From Verrucomicrobiales bacterium (GTDB taxonomy: Bacteria > Verrucomicrobiota > Verrucomicrobiia > Limisphaerales > UBA1100): DNA of 39,669 nt. Positions 1 to 8,446 of this stretch are shown piece by piece. Made by a program: the position numbers and the translations under genes. Every line of letters begins with the position of its first letter. The stretch's first letter is position 1. The stretch is from positions 1 through 39,669 of the forward strand of contig SYLI01000094.1 in the NCBI GenBank assembly GCA_005809105.1. Direction: 5' to 3'. Under the pieces are notes generated by a model that worked only from the letters and a program-made list of their open reading frames with translations, did no database searches and had not been told where the DNA came from.

Positions 1-836
1 GAATGGGCGGCATGGGAATGGGCGGAGGCATGTTTATCCCGCGCATTCTAAACCCCTACTACGGGGTGAATTTCCCCATGTGGATGCCCGAGCCAAGCCT
101 GGCTTTCGGCGCGGTCAACACGATTCCATTCATGGATCCGATGGAGCTTTTCCAGCTCGCGACGGATTGGTCGCAGCAGGCCTTCCGTTCGCGCGGGGCT
201 TCCGGCCAGGTGAGCGGCAGTGCCGGAATTCTAAGTGGTCCGGGCTACCGCCGTGTGGCAACTGCAGGCCAACTCCAGTACGTGGCGACTCTGGCCACGC
301 GGGAATTTGCCGCACAGCGCATGGGGTCGCCGGGGATGGGTTTCGCCAGCGTGCTCCCCCCTCCAGATGTCATCATTAACCGCAACATGTTTAGCGGCAT
401 GGGAGGCATGGGAGGCATGGGTGGAATGAATGGGATGGGTGGTATGGGCGGCATGAACGGGATGGGTGGTATGGGAGGAATGGGCGGCATGGGTGGAATG
501 AATGGGATGGGTGGTATGGGCGGCATGAACGGGATGGGTGGTATGGGAGGAATGGGAGGCATGGGAATGGGAGGCATGGGTGGAATGAATGGGATGGGTG
601 GTATGGGCGGCATGGGCGGTGGAATGGGCGGCATGGGCGGTGGTATGATGTTTGCAGTGGCGCGCGCGGAGCGGAAGTCGGTGATTGCCAACGAAAGCGC
701 GATTCAACGCGCCAATGGCAAGCCAGTGACCACTGTCAGTGCGAGGCAATCTGCGCGAGGAGGGGGTGTGCGCGAAGCGGTCACCCCTGCGGGGGAACAG
801 CGGCGGTTCTTGCGGGGTGGGCGGGCCAGCCCGTAG
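1..836 (+). CDS. GGM-repeat protein, 5' truncated
   Basis: The reading frame is already open at the window edge and ends at TAG 834-836, so the N-terminus is missing. The visible part starts with Gly/Met-rich sequence. A unique segment of about 115 residues follows, rich in aromatics and Pro, and then a long Gly-Gly-Met/Asn-Gly-Met tract (about nt 394-650). A basic, Arg-rich tail of about 60 residues ends the protein. I do not recognise the unique part and assign no function. Gly/Met-rich tracts of this kind are usually disordered, surface-exposed or metal-binding, but that is only analogy. A hairpin terminator follows the stop. The opposite strand is also open across the repeat, which I take as a by-product of the repeat composition. 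Confidence 0.6.
   Translation, partial: MGGMGMGGGMFIPRILNPYYGVNFPMWMPEPSLAFGAVNTIPFMDPMELFQLATDWSQQAFRSRGASGQVSGSAGILSGPGYRRVATAGQLQYVATLATREFAAQRMGSPGMGFASVLPPPDVIINRNMFSGMGGMGGMGGMNGMGGMGGMNGMGGMGGMGGMGGMNGMGGMGGMNGMGGMGGMGGMGMGGMGGMNGMGGMGGMGGGMGGMGGGMMFAVARAERKSVIANESAIQRANGKPVTTVSARQSARGGGVREAVTPAGEQRRFLRGGRASP
394..652 (+). repeat. GGM-coding tandem repeat with a 72-bp higher-order unit
   Basis: Short imperfect units encoding Gly-Gly-Met and Asn-Gly-Met are organised into a larger unit. Positions 421-492 and 493-564 are 72-bp copies differing by a single base (C versus A in a GGC/GGA-type codon). A partial third copy starts at 580, displaced by a 15-bp insertion. All units are multiples of three, so the frame is kept. 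Confidence 0.9.
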
Positions 837-862
837 CCCACCCAACCATTGAAGACGAGTTC

Positions 863-896
863 AGGCCAGCCGCGAGATGCTGGCCTTCTTCATTTT
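863..896 (+). terminator. Rho-independent terminator after the GGM-repeat gene
   Basis: An 8-bp perfect stem, AGGCCAGC (863-870) with GCTGGCCT (879-886), encloses the 8-nt loop CGCGAGAT. A T-rich tail (TTCTTCATTTT) follows. It lies 27 bases after the stop codon and close to the convergent helicase stop at 906. Confidence 0.7.
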
Positions 897-905
897 GGTC
901 CAACC

Positions 906-3401
906 CTAGTGCCGGTGCAGGCGAAGCTGGTGGTCCACTCTCTTGGTCTGCTTGAAACTTAAGCGTGGCAACTCGGTGAGCGTGGGGGACTGAGTTTCGT
1001 TTAACACCTCGGCGGCCCGCCGGCATAGATCCGCCCAGCGTTCCCACTCAAGCGGCGGCGCGTGGGTGATGCGCCGGAGAAGGCTGCGCCACTCCACGAT
1101 CAGCCGGTCGATGTCGCCTTCCTCGGCCACGGTTCCCACCCATTCATGTTTGCTGGCGGGATTGGCGTGGATGCTGCGGGCGATTTGCTCGGCGCCCGAG
1201 CCGTACTCGTAGGGGACGCCCGCCTCCAGATAGCCGAGGATGGATTCGCGACCGTACAACTGCCGGCAGGCGTAGGCCAGACGGCCTTCCCAGCGGTGCT
1301 CCTCGCCCGAAAACCGGAAGCCCGCCTTCAGGTTTGCCAGGTCGTACACCAGTTCGTCGGTCGGATAGCGTTCATCCTCCAGACCGGCGGCGATGGCCAG
1401 GCCGTCACCCTGGGTGAACAGGCTGACGACGCGCCCGCGGCGTGTGGGCGTGCCGGTTTCATCAATCAACTTCATGCGCCGCCATTGCGCCGCGGTGGCG
1501 CCCGCGCCAACGAGTTTGCGGCAGCCGGCGACCTGCGGGCAGCGCGCGCAGTCCTCAGGCGGGATGTCCCGCGCGGGCGGTTTCCACAGGGGCACGCCCG
1601 CATTGTCCACCGGCACGTCCGCCGTCATGCCGGCAAGGCTCAGTTGCGCCAGGAGCTTTCCGGGGGCGCGCACGAAGTGCAGCACGGGCGTGCCCTGGGC
1701 CTTGAGCTGGTGCTCCAGTCGCGGGGCGATCTTGTCGCGCCACAATTCTGGTTTGATTTCGTGCCCTTGAATCTGCAGCAGGCGTCGCACCCAACGTCCA
1801 GGCTCAAGCCGGCCATTGGGCAGCCGGTCGGCCACCGTCACGACACGGCCGTGTTCGACCGGCAAGCCCGGCGCCGAGATGACTTCGAGCTTGCCGCGCC
1901 CGAAATGGTCGGCCAGCTCCGGCATCGCCAGCAGCGGTTGCAGGGAGGGCCTCTCGCCGGGAACCGCGTCTTTGGGAATCACGCGAACCTGCGCCAGCGG
2001 CATCGCAACGGGTTCGGGATGCGTCTGCCATTGACCCAGGCTGTTGAGCATCTGCCGCGCGCGGCGGCGGACATGCCGCGAGCGCTCCGCGTCGGTGCGC
2101 AGGCCACAGGGGGTGTCGGGATGTTTCACCGAAAACTCCACGCCCAACAGGATGGGGCTCGTGGTGAAGAGGCGTTCCTGCACGCGCACGGCCGCGCCAA
2201 ATGGATCACCTCCGCTCTGCGCCGCCACTGACATGATGGCCAGCAGCGCGCCCCAATCCACCAGCCCGCTGCGGGCGAGCACGCCGGGTGCCGCGTCGCG
2301 AAGGCCCAGCCCGTTGGCGCTGAGGATGAGGTAGCCGGTCTCGTCCAGCCCACGCCGGCCGGCGCGGCCAAACATCTGCAACAACTCGTCCGGGCGAATG
2401 GGCGTTTGACGGTTGTCGCGCGAGTAGCTGTCGGCGGCCAGCGCGACGGAACGCAGGGAGAAGTTGATGCCTGCGGCCAAGCCCAGCGTCGCCACCACCA
2501 CGCGCAGTTGGCCGGCCTTGGCCAGGGGTTCGATGATCCCGGCGCGCGCGCCGTAGGAAAGCCCGCTGTGGTGATAGGCGATTCGCGATTGCAGCATGCG
2601 CGCCATGCGCGGGTCCACCAATCGCTTCTGTTCCGGGGTGAGCTGCAAGGGATCGGGTGTGGGCAGTGCACTGGCCAGGCTGGCGGCGAGCTTTTCCGCG
2701 CCCTGCCGCCGCGGTGCAAAGATCAGGATTGGGCCCAGATCGTCGGCCAGTGCCTTGGCGATGAGCCCGGGCCAGTAGCCGCGGATTTCCTTGGGCACGT
2801 GCCCCTGCAGTTGCGAGGGATGCACCTCCTCCAATGGCACGGGCCGGACGTGATGCTCGATGACGCGCACGCTCCGGCCCAGCCGGCGAAGCCATTGCGC
2901 GACGTGCCCGGGGTTGGCCACGCTGCCGGAGAGCAGCAGCAACTGGGTCGTGGAAGGGGCGAGCGCGATGGCGATTTCGTAGTTGAGGCCGCGGTCGCGG
3001 TCGCCGATCAGCTGGTATTCGTCGATGACCAGAAGGTCGGGCCCGCTGCCGCGGATGAGGCGGTTCTTCTGGGTTTCGAGGGTGGCGACCACGACGGGCG
3101 CGTCGAGGTTTTCAGACACGTCGCCCGTGGCGATGCCCACATCCCAGCCGCGCGCACGCCACTCGGCCACCTTGTCGTTGGCCAGCGCGCGTGTCGGCAC
3201 GGTGTACACGGCGCGCGCGCGGGTTTTGCCCTGATTGGCCCACGATTCGAACACGAGGGTTTTGCCCGCGCCGGTCGGGGCGTGAACAATCACGTCCTCT
3301 CCCTGTCGCAAGGCGCCGATGGCCTGTTGCTGCCAGAGGTCGGGAATGACGAGATGATTGAGCGAGGGCGCCGGATCAGGTGGGGACGCAGGGCTCGGCA
3401 C
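906..3401 (-). CDS. DEAD/DEAH-box helicase, SKI2/Hel308-like
   Basis: This is an 831-residue superfamily 2 helicase that should use ATP hydrolysis to unwind or remodel DNA or RNA. The Walker A motif APTGAGKT is at residues 41-48, and motif II, DEYQ, is at 127-130. A motif III-like SGS is at 158-160, and motif VI, QMFGRAGRRG, lies in the second RecA domain. The arrangement resembles SKI2, Hel308 and HelY proteins, but the C-terminal half is not clearly any of them. A C-x2-C-x5-C cluster is at about residues 618-627. The start is GTG at 3401, because no upstream ATG is available in this frame. The gene stands alone and diverges from the tRNA-Leu gene. The exact substrate cannot be read from the sequence. 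Confidence 0.85.
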   Translation of the reverse strand: MPSPASPPDPAPSLNHLVIPDLWQQQAIGALRQGEDVIVHAPTGAGKTLVFESWANQGKTRARAVYTVPTRALANDKVAEWRARGWDVGIATGDVSENLDAPVVVATLETQKNRLIRGSGPDLLVIDEYQLIGDRDRGLNYEIAIALAPSTTQLLLLSGSVANPGHVAQWLRRLGRSVRVIEHHVRPVPLEEVHPSQLQGHVPKEIRGYWPGLIAKALADDLGPILIFAPRRQGAEKLAASLASALPTPDPLQLTPEQKRLVDPRMARMLQSRIAYHHSGLSYGARAGIIEPLAKAGQLRVVVATLGLAAGINFSLRSVALAADSYSRDNRQTPIRPDELLQMFGRAGRRGLDETGYLILSANGLGLRDAAPGVLARSGLVDWGALLAIMSVAAQSGGDPFGAAVRVQERLFTTSPILLGVEFSVKHPDTPCGLRTDAERSRHVRRRARQMLNSLGQWQTHPEPVAMPLAQVRVIPKDAVPGERPSLQPLLAMPELADHFGRGKLEVISAPGLPVEHGRVVTVADRLPNGRLEPGRWVRRLLQIQGHEIKPELWRDKIAPRLEHQLKAQGTPVLHFVRAPGKLLAQLSLAGMTADVPVDNAGVPLWKPPARDIPPEDCARCPQVAGCRKLVGAGATAAQWRRMKLIDETGTPTRRGRVVSLFTQGDGLAIAAGLEDERYPTDELVYDLANLKAGFRFSGEEHRWEGRLAYACRQLYGRESILGYLEAGVPYEYGSGAEQIARSIHANPASKHEWVGTVAEEGDIDRLIVEWRSLLRRITHAPPLEWERWADLCRRAAEVLNETQSPTLTELPRLSFKQTKRVDHQLRLHRH

Positions 3402-3448
3402 GCGCGCAAAATAGGTGGAAGGCGGTGGCGTGCCAACTCACAAACTTG

Positions 3449-3476
3449 TTTACTTGAAAGGCGCGCTGCCTATCAT
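3449..3476 (+). promoter_or_regulatory. Candidate promoter of tRNA-Leu
   Basis: TTTACT (3449-3454) and TATCAT (3471-3476) are separated by 16 bases, and the -10 hexamer ends 12 bases before the tRNA. The boxes are partial matches to the sigma-70 consensus, in a local AT-rich patch within GC-rich DNA. Confidence 0.45.
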
Positions 3477-3488
3477 GCCCGCTCCCCG

Positions 3489-3575
3489 GCCGGAGTGGCG
3501 GAATCGGCAGACGCGCCAGACTCAAAATCTGGTTCCCGTAAGGGAGTGTGGGTTCGACCCCCTCCTCCGGCACCA
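3489..3575 (+). tRNA. tRNA-Leu (anticodon CAA)
   Basis: The acceptor strands GCCGGAG and CTCCGGC pair fully, and the CCA end is encoded (to 3575). The anticodon stem CCAGA/TCTGG holds the loop CTCAAAA, giving anticodon CAA, which reads UUG. The long variable arm (TCCCGTAAGGGA hairpin) is typical of class II tRNAs such as Leu. The T loop begins TTCGA, and the T stem appears to have one mismatch. Confidence 0.93.
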
Positions 3576-3655
3576 CTTTTTGGGGTGGGTGCAAACCCTG
3601 GCGAAGTGGCAGTTGGCCCGTGACAGTCCGCGGGAGGTCTGCTCCAATCTCCCCC

Positions 3656-4597
3656 ATGCCAGCCCACCTCTTGCAACGGACGACCCTGGGTGCCTTGGTG
3701 CTTGCCTGCATGGGTTTGCTCACGGCCACCCATGGCGCCCCGGCCGCGAAGGGCCCCGCCGACTTTGCCATTCAACTTCACAGGCCCGCCAAGGCCGGCC
3801 AGCGGTGCCGCATAGAGGTGAAAGGCTCGTACATGGATCGCACTGAAACCAAGCAGGGCGAGCAGGAGGATGAGGATCTCAATTCGTTCCTCTATGACTT
3901 CAATGGCACCGTCACCGTTCTGGCGGTGACGCAGGGCGCCGGCATCAAAAAGGTGGCGCTGGAGGTGGAACGCTTCACCATCACCGAAGAGGACTTCACC
4001 TTCGAAGCATTCCCCAAGGGCACGCGGCTGGTCGGATTCACGAAAGGGCGCGACGAGGTCTTCGAGGTGATTCTCGAAGGCCAGAAGGAGGGCCGTCCGG
4101 TGCCCGAGGGTTTGGAACTGGACGCGCTGCAACAGGTCAACATTCTAAGCCGCGAGGACAGCGCCAACGATGACGTGGTGTTCGGCAGTCAAAAACGTCG
4201 CAAGCTGGGGGAAAGCTGGGACTTCAACAAGACCGCCTCCATGGCGGACCTCGAGCGGGAGGGCGCCCGATTCGACGCGAAGAAATTCTCAGGCCGCACC
4301 ATTCTTGACCAGCTCGTGAAGGTCGATGGCATAGAGTGCCTGCTCATTCGCGGCGAGGTGGATGCCACCGATTTCCAGCCGCCGCTGCCCAAGGATTTCC
4401 GCGTGGAACAATCCAGCATGCAGGTGCGTTACTCGGGCAAGTTCCCCACCGATGTCCGCCTGCCGGAACTGGAGATCACGATGGAATTCAAGTTGGGCTT
4501 TCGCGCCAAGGCGGCCCCTGGCAAGGCCGGCGCTCCCATCCAAATCGCCAATCAACGCATTGCTCGAAGGGCCATCCGCATCATCCCGCTCAAGTGA
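3656..4597 (+). CDS. Exported protein of unknown function
   Basis: The protein has 313 residues. The start at 3656 is chosen because it gives a classic signal peptide: a short polar N-terminus, a hydrophobic core (LGALVLACMGLL) and an Ala-rich cleavage region near residue 27. The frame is open further upstream, but that stretch runs into the tRNA. The mature part is acidic and rich in beta-type segments, and I see no catalytic motif. The PQQ-type propeller gene follows after 34 bases, so the two may be co-transcribed. Placement outside the cytoplasm is an inference from the signal sequence, and the function is unknown. Confidence 0.75.
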   Translation: MPAHLLQRTTLGALVLACMGLLTATHGAPAAKGPADFAIQLHRPAKAGQRCRIEVKGSYMDRTETKQGEQEDEDLNSFLYDFNGTVTVLAVTQGAGIKKVALEVERFTITEEDFTFEAFPKGTRLVGFTKGRDEVFEVILEGQKEGRPVPEGLELDALQQVNILSREDSANDDVVFGSQKRRKLGESWDFNKTASMADLEREGARFDAKKFSGRTILDQLVKVDGIECLLIRGEVDATDFQPPLPKDFRVEQSSMQVRYSGKFPTDVRLPELEITMEFKLGFRAKAAPGKAGAPIQIANQRIARRAIRIIPLK

Positions 4598-4631
4598 AGC
4601 GCCTCCTCCGGCGCGAACACCCCACCTATCC

Positions 4632-5873
4632 ATGAACCGACTCCTCGCATGGGCCCTGGCGCTGGCTTGCACCGCGTCCATCTGGGCCGAAGACTGGCCG
4701 CGCTGGCGCGGACCCCGCGACAATGGCAGTGCCGCCGCCGGCGACTACCCCGACAAGCCGGCGGAGTCGATCCTCTGGAAGACACCCCTGCCGGGAAAGG
4801 GGTGTTCAACACCCATCGTGTGGCAGCGTCAAATTTTTCTCACGGCCCCCGTGGACGGTCAGGATGCGGTGCTGGCCTTCGACTGGGCGGGCAAGAAGCT
4901 CTGGCATCGGATCGTGGGGGTCGAGGTCGCGGGCAAGCACCAGAACGGCTCCGGATGCAACCCCTCGCTGGCCACCGACGGCCGCCACCTCTTCGCTGCG
5001 TTTAAGAGCGGCACGCTCGCGGCGCTTTCAATGGACGGCACGTTGGTCTGGAAGCTCAATGTGCGGGAACGCTTCGGCCGCGACACGCTCTACTGGGATG
5101 CGGGCACTTCGCCCTGCACCACGCGCACGCATGTGGTGATGGCCATCATGCACGAGGGCGAGTCGGGACTGGCGGCCTTTGACAAGCAGACGGGCGCACT
5201 GGCGTGGAGGACGCCGCGCCAATATAAGGTGCCTAGGGAAAACGACCACGGCTACACCACCCCCATCGTTGTCACAAGACAGGGCCGCGAAGAGATTCTC
5301 ACTTGGGGCGCCGAACACCTCACGGCTCATCAAGCCGAGGACGGCAAACTGCTGTGGGAATGTGGCGGGTTCAATCCGAGCCGCAAGGCCAACTGGGTTG
5401 CCGTGGGCTCCGGTGTGGTGTGGGAGGAGACGGCCATCGTGTCACATGGCCGCGGGAGCATCCTTGCCGGGGTGAAATTGGGTGGCAAGGGCGACGTCAC
5501 CGAATCCCACCGCACCTGGACGCGAACGGACACGGGTGCCTTCGTGCCCACACCCGCAGCTTCGGAGGGCCGGGTGTATCTGGTTCGCGATCGCGGTGAG
5601 GTCGTGTGTGTGGACGCGCGCAACGGCAAGACGTTGTGGGAGGGGCGCCTGCCTGAGGACCGCAACAGTTACTATTCCTCGCCAGTGCTCGCGGGCGGGA
5701 AACTCTACGCGGCGCGAGAGGACGGTGTCCTCTTCGTTGCACGCTGCAGGGACAAGCTGGAGTTGATTTCCGAGAACCGGATGGGTGAAAGAGTGGTGGC
5801 CGCGCCGGTGCCGGTGGAGGGAAGGCTGTTGGTACGGGGTGAGAAGCACCTGGTGGCTGCGGGAGCCCGGTAG
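4632..5873 (+). CDS. Secreted PQQ-type beta-propeller protein
   Basis: This is a 413-residue exported protein. A signal peptide occupies about residues 1-19 (ending WAE), followed by WPRWRGPRDNG, the usual opening of planctomycete and verrucomicrobial PQQ-like/BamB-like propeller proteins. Repeated blades end in Lys-x-Leu-Trp-type turns such as GKKLWHR, GTLVWKL, GKLLWEC and GKTLWEG, separated by Ala/Gly-rich strands. The fold normally serves as a scaffold or binding platform, and true quinone binding cannot be judged here. A second propeller gene follows 116 bases downstream. The gene starts at ATG 4632, 34 bases after the preceding exported-protein gene. Confidence 0.8.
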   Translation: MNRLLAWALALACTASIWAEDWPRWRGPRDNGSAAAGDYPDKPAESILWKTPLPGKGCSTPIVWQRQIFLTAPVDGQDAVLAFDWAGKKLWHRIVGVEVAGKHQNGSGCNPSLATDGRHLFAAFKSGTLAALSMDGTLVWKLNVRERFGRDTLYWDAGTSPCTTRTHVVMAIMHEGESGLAAFDKQTGALAWRTPRQYKVPRENDHGYTTPIVVTRQGREEILTWGAEHLTAHQAEDGKLLWECGGFNPSRKANWVAVGSGVVWEETAIVSHGRGSILAGVKLGGKGDVTESHRTWTRTDTGAFVPTPAASEGRVYLVRDRGEVVCVDARNGKTLWEGRLPEDRNSYYSSPVLAGGKLYAAREDGVLFVARCRDKLELISENRMGERVVAAPVPVEGRLLVRGEKHLVAAGAR

Positions 5874-5886
5874 AGGCCCCAAATAT

Positions 5887-5904
5887 TGTACGTGTACATA
5901 TAAT
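5887..5904 (+). promoter_or_regulatory. Inverted repeat abutting a TATAAT box
   Basis: TGTAC (5887-5891), a GT spacer and GTACA (5894-5898) form a perfect 5+5 inverted repeat. It runs directly into TATAAT (5899-5904), an exact -10 consensus in an otherwise GC-rich region. The start codon of the second propeller gene lies 85 bases downstream. No good -35 box is visible at 16-18 bases, which would fit an activator- or repressor-controlled promoter. This is a candidate only. Confidence 0.45.
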
Positions 5905-5989
5905 TTCGATTGCATGGGGTTGGCTCTTGCAGGACAGTGCCGGTGAAGGGCGGCGGCATGAATGCGCCGCCCTAGGAGCCCGAAAACAC

Positions 5990-7105
5990 ATGCGTGCGAT
6001 GGGGTGGCTTTTCTGTGGCATTCTCGGATGCCATTGGGCTTGGGGCGCCGCCTCGTGGCCGATGCACCGGGGCAATCCCGCGTTGAACGGCGTCGCCGCC
6101 GAGGTGTTGCCCGATGCCCTCGTGCTCCGGTGGAAATTCAAGACAGGCGGGCCGGTGAAGTCTTCCGCAGCCATCGTCGACGGCCGGGTCTTTGTGGGGT
6201 CTGATGACGGGCAGGTGTACGCGCTGAACCTCAAGGATGGTGCCAAGCTTTGGGCGCACAACGCGACGGATCCCTTCGAAGCCTCACCGTTGGTGCTGGG
6301 AGGGCTGGTCATTGTGGGGGGAATCGACGGCGTTCTCTACGCGCTCGAATCGGGCACGGGCAAGGTGCGCTGGCAAGTGAAGACGGGAGACAAGATTGTC
6401 GGCGGCGCCAATGTCGTGAAATCGCCCGATGGAAAGACCGACCGCGTGCTCGTCGGCAGCCACGACTATACCCTCTACTGCGTCGAGGCGCGCACGGGCA
6501 ATGAGGTGTGGAAGTACAAGGCGGAGAATTTCATCAACGGCTCGCCGTCGGTGACGCAGGGCCGCACCCTCTTCGGCGGCTGCGATGCGCTGCTGCATGT
6601 GATTGACGTGGCCAAGGGCGAACGCGAGAAGGTGGTGGAGGCCGGTGCCTACATCGCTGGCAGTGCCGCGGTGGACGGCCCGTTGGTTTACGTGGGCCAC
6701 TACGAGAATGAGTTTCTCTGCATCGACATCAAGGAGGGCCGGGTGGTGTGGAAGTACCGCGACCGGCAGTTTCCCTACAACTCGTCCCCGGCGTTGACCA
6801 AGGATCGCGTGATCTTCGGCGGGCACGACAAGCGGCTGCACTGCCTCACCCGCGCGAAGGGCGAGGTGATGTGGGTGTTTAACACGCGCGGACAGGTCAA
6901 CAGTTCGCCCGTGGTGTGCGGGCAGCGCGTGCTCGTGGGCAGCAACGACGGGCGACTCTACATGGTCTCGCTGGCTGACGGCGCGCGCGTGTGGGATTAC
7001 GAGACCCAGGATGCCATCACCGCCTCCCCGGCCGTGGCCGAAGGGCATGTGGTGGTTGGCAGCGAGGATGGCCACGTGTATTGCTTTGGTGCCCGCAAGC
7101 CATGA
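5990..7105 (+). CDS. Eight-bladed PQQ-type beta-propeller protein
   Basis: This is a 371-residue exported propeller. ATG 5990 is preferred over the earlier in-frame ATG because it is preceded by AGGAG (5974-5978) and begins a signal peptide (MRAMGWLFCGILG, with cleavage after WGA). Eight successive blades can be counted by the recurring pattern V-x-V-G-s-x-D-g-x-[LV]-Y-[AC], followed about 10 residues later by a Gly-x-x-x-W turn. Examples are VFVGSDDGQVYAL, VIVGGIDGVLYAL, VLVGSNDGRLYMV and VVVGSEDGHVYCF. It probably acts in the periplasm as a binding scaffold. Its stop overlaps the radical SAM start (ATGA, 7102-7105), so the two are translationally coupled. This may be the first gene of the long downstream operon. 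Confidence 0.82.
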   Translation: MRAMGWLFCGILGCHWAWGAASWPMHRGNPALNGVAAEVLPDALVLRWKFKTGGPVKSSAAIVDGRVFVGSDDGQVYALNLKDGAKLWAHNATDPFEASPLVLGGLVIVGGIDGVLYALESGTGKVRWQVKTGDKIVGGANVVKSPDGKTDRVLVGSHDYTLYCVEARTGNEVWKYKAENFINGSPSVTQGRTLFGGCDALLHVIDVAKGEREKVVEAGAYIAGSAAVDGPLVYVGHYENEFLCIDIKEGRVVWKYRDRQFPYNSSPALTKDRVIFGGHDKRLHCLTRAKGEVMWVFNTRGQVNSSPVVCGQRVLVGSNDGRLYMVSLADGARVWDYETQDAITASPAVAEGHVVVGSEDGHVYCFGARKP

Positions 7106-8439
7106 TGGCCGCCCCTTCCGCTTCTGCCGTTCCGCCGCTGGAAGCCCCGACGGCCGCGGGCAATTACTTCGTCTCCAACTATCCTCCGTTCTCGTTCTGG
7201 AAGCCGGACCGCGTGGGGGAGGTGGCGGCAGCCCTGCGCCGCCCACCGGCGCCGGGCACGGAGCTGGGCGTGTACCTGCACATTCCCTTTTGCCGGAAGC
7301 GCTGCCACTTTTGCTACTTTCGCGTCTACACGGACAAGAACGCCGCCGCCATCAAAGCGTATCTGGACGCGGCGTTGGACGAGCTGAGCCTCTACGCGGC
7401 GCAACCCTTCATCGGCGGGCGGCGCGTGGGCTTTGTGTACTTTGGTGGCGGCACACCATCCTACCTGTCGGTGGAGCAGTTGCGATATTTGACCGAGGGC
7501 ATGAAGGCGCGGCTGCCGTGGGACAGCGCGGAGGAGGTGACCTTCGAGTGCGAGCCGGGCACATTGACGGAGGAAAAGCTGCGTGCCATCCGCGGCATGG
7601 GCGTCACGCGGCTGAGCCTAGGTGTCGAGAATTTTGACGACCACATTCTGGAGATCAACGGGCGCGCGCACCACGGCAAGGAGATCGATCGCGCCTACGC
7701 CGCCGCGCGCGAGGCGGGGTTCCCGCAAATCAACATCGATCTCATTGCCGGCATGGTTGAGGAGACGGAGGCCAACTGGCGGCAGTGCGTGGCCCGAACG
7801 CTGGAGCTGGCGCCCGACAGTGTCACCATCTACCAGATGGAAGTGCCCTACAATACCACGCTGTACCGGCGCATGCAGGAGGAAGGCAAGCTCACCGCAC
7901 CCGTCGCAGACTGGGAAACCAAACGGCGCTGGGTGCAGTTTGCGTTCGAGCAGCTGGAGCAGGCCGGCTACACCGTGGGCAGCGCGTACACAGCCGTGCG
8001 CGACAAGGCACGCACGCGATTCGTCTACCGCGACCAGCTGTGGGCGGGGGCGGACCTCCTGAGTCTGGGCGTGGCCAGCTTCGGCCACATCGGCGGTGTG
8101 CATTATCAGAACCACCATGACTTCGACCCGTACGTGGCCCGCGTGCAGGCGGGGGAGTTTCCCCACTACCGCGCGCTGACACCCAGCGAGGAGGAGCGCC
8201 TCATCCGCGAATTCATCCTGCAGCTCAAGCTGGGCTCGCTGAGTTTGCGGTCCTTCGCGAACAAGTTCGGCGTCGACCTTCGCACGCGCTTCGCCGAGCC
8301 CTTGGAGCGCCTACGCCAGTGGGGATTCCTCTGCGTCGAGGGCGACACCCTGCGCATGAGCCGCGAGGGGCTGCTGCAGGTGGATCGGCTGCTGCACGAG
8401 TTCTTCCTCCATGAACATCGCAATGCGCGATACGCGTGA
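7102..8439 (+). CDS. HemN/HemW-like radical SAM protein
   Basis: This 445-residue protein belongs to the coproporphyrinogen III oxidase-like radical SAM family. The cluster-binding motif C-x3-C-x2-C is at C64, C68 and C71 in YLHIPFCRKRCHFC. A GGGTPS motif follows at about 118-123, as in HemN and HemW, and a HemN C-terminal-like region lies near residues 350-440. The fourth Cys of true HemN (CxC) is absent. Homologues act as haem chaperones (HemW), methyltransferases or cyclopropane-forming enzymes, so haem synthesis is not assured. Its setting beside chorismate-lyase-like, halogenase-like and ligase genes favours a tailoring role in a biosynthetic pathway. The start ATG 7102 overlaps the previous stop, and a second ATG follows immediately. 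Confidence 0.85.
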   Translation: MMAAPSASAVPPLEAPTAAGNYFVSNYPPFSFWKPDRVGEVAAALRRPPAPGTELGVYLHIPFCRKRCHFCYFRVYTDKNAAAIKAYLDAALDELSLYAAQPFIGGRRVGFVYFGGGTPSYLSVEQLRYLTEGMKARLPWDSAEEVTFECEPGTLTEEKLRAIRGMGVTRLSLGVENFDDHILEINGRAHHGKEIDRAYAAAREAGFPQINIDLIAGMVEETEANWRQCVARTLELAPDSVTIYQMEVPYNTTLYRRMQEEGKLTAPVADWETKRRWVQFAFEQLEQAGYTVGSAYTAVRDKARTRFVYRDQLWAGADLLSLGVASFGHIGGVHYQNHHDFDPYVARVQAGEFPHYRALTPSEEERLIREFILQLKLGSLSLRSFANKFGVDLRTRFAEPLERLRQWGFLCVEGDTLRMSREGLLQVDRLLHEFFLHEHRNARYA

Positions 8440-8446
8440 GCTTGCA

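Noticed and set aside
394-652. Possible CRISPR-like array
   Set aside because: The units are directly contiguous, coding in phase and without unique spacers.
231-845. Minus-strand frames across the Gly-Gly-Met repeat (His/Thr- or Pro/Ile-rich)
   Set aside because: Both are simple products of reading the repeat backwards. The plus-strand frame has unique coding-like flanks and a terminator after it.
1062-2231. Long plus-strand open frame (389 codons) opposite the helicase
   Set aside because: It is the antisense of a clear helicase gene and is open only because of high GC. Its composition (runs of Arg/Gln/His) shows no family features.
2406-3623. Plus-strand open frame running through the helicase start and the tRNA
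   Set aside because: It would overlap the tRNA-Leu gene completely and is antisense to the helicase N-terminus.
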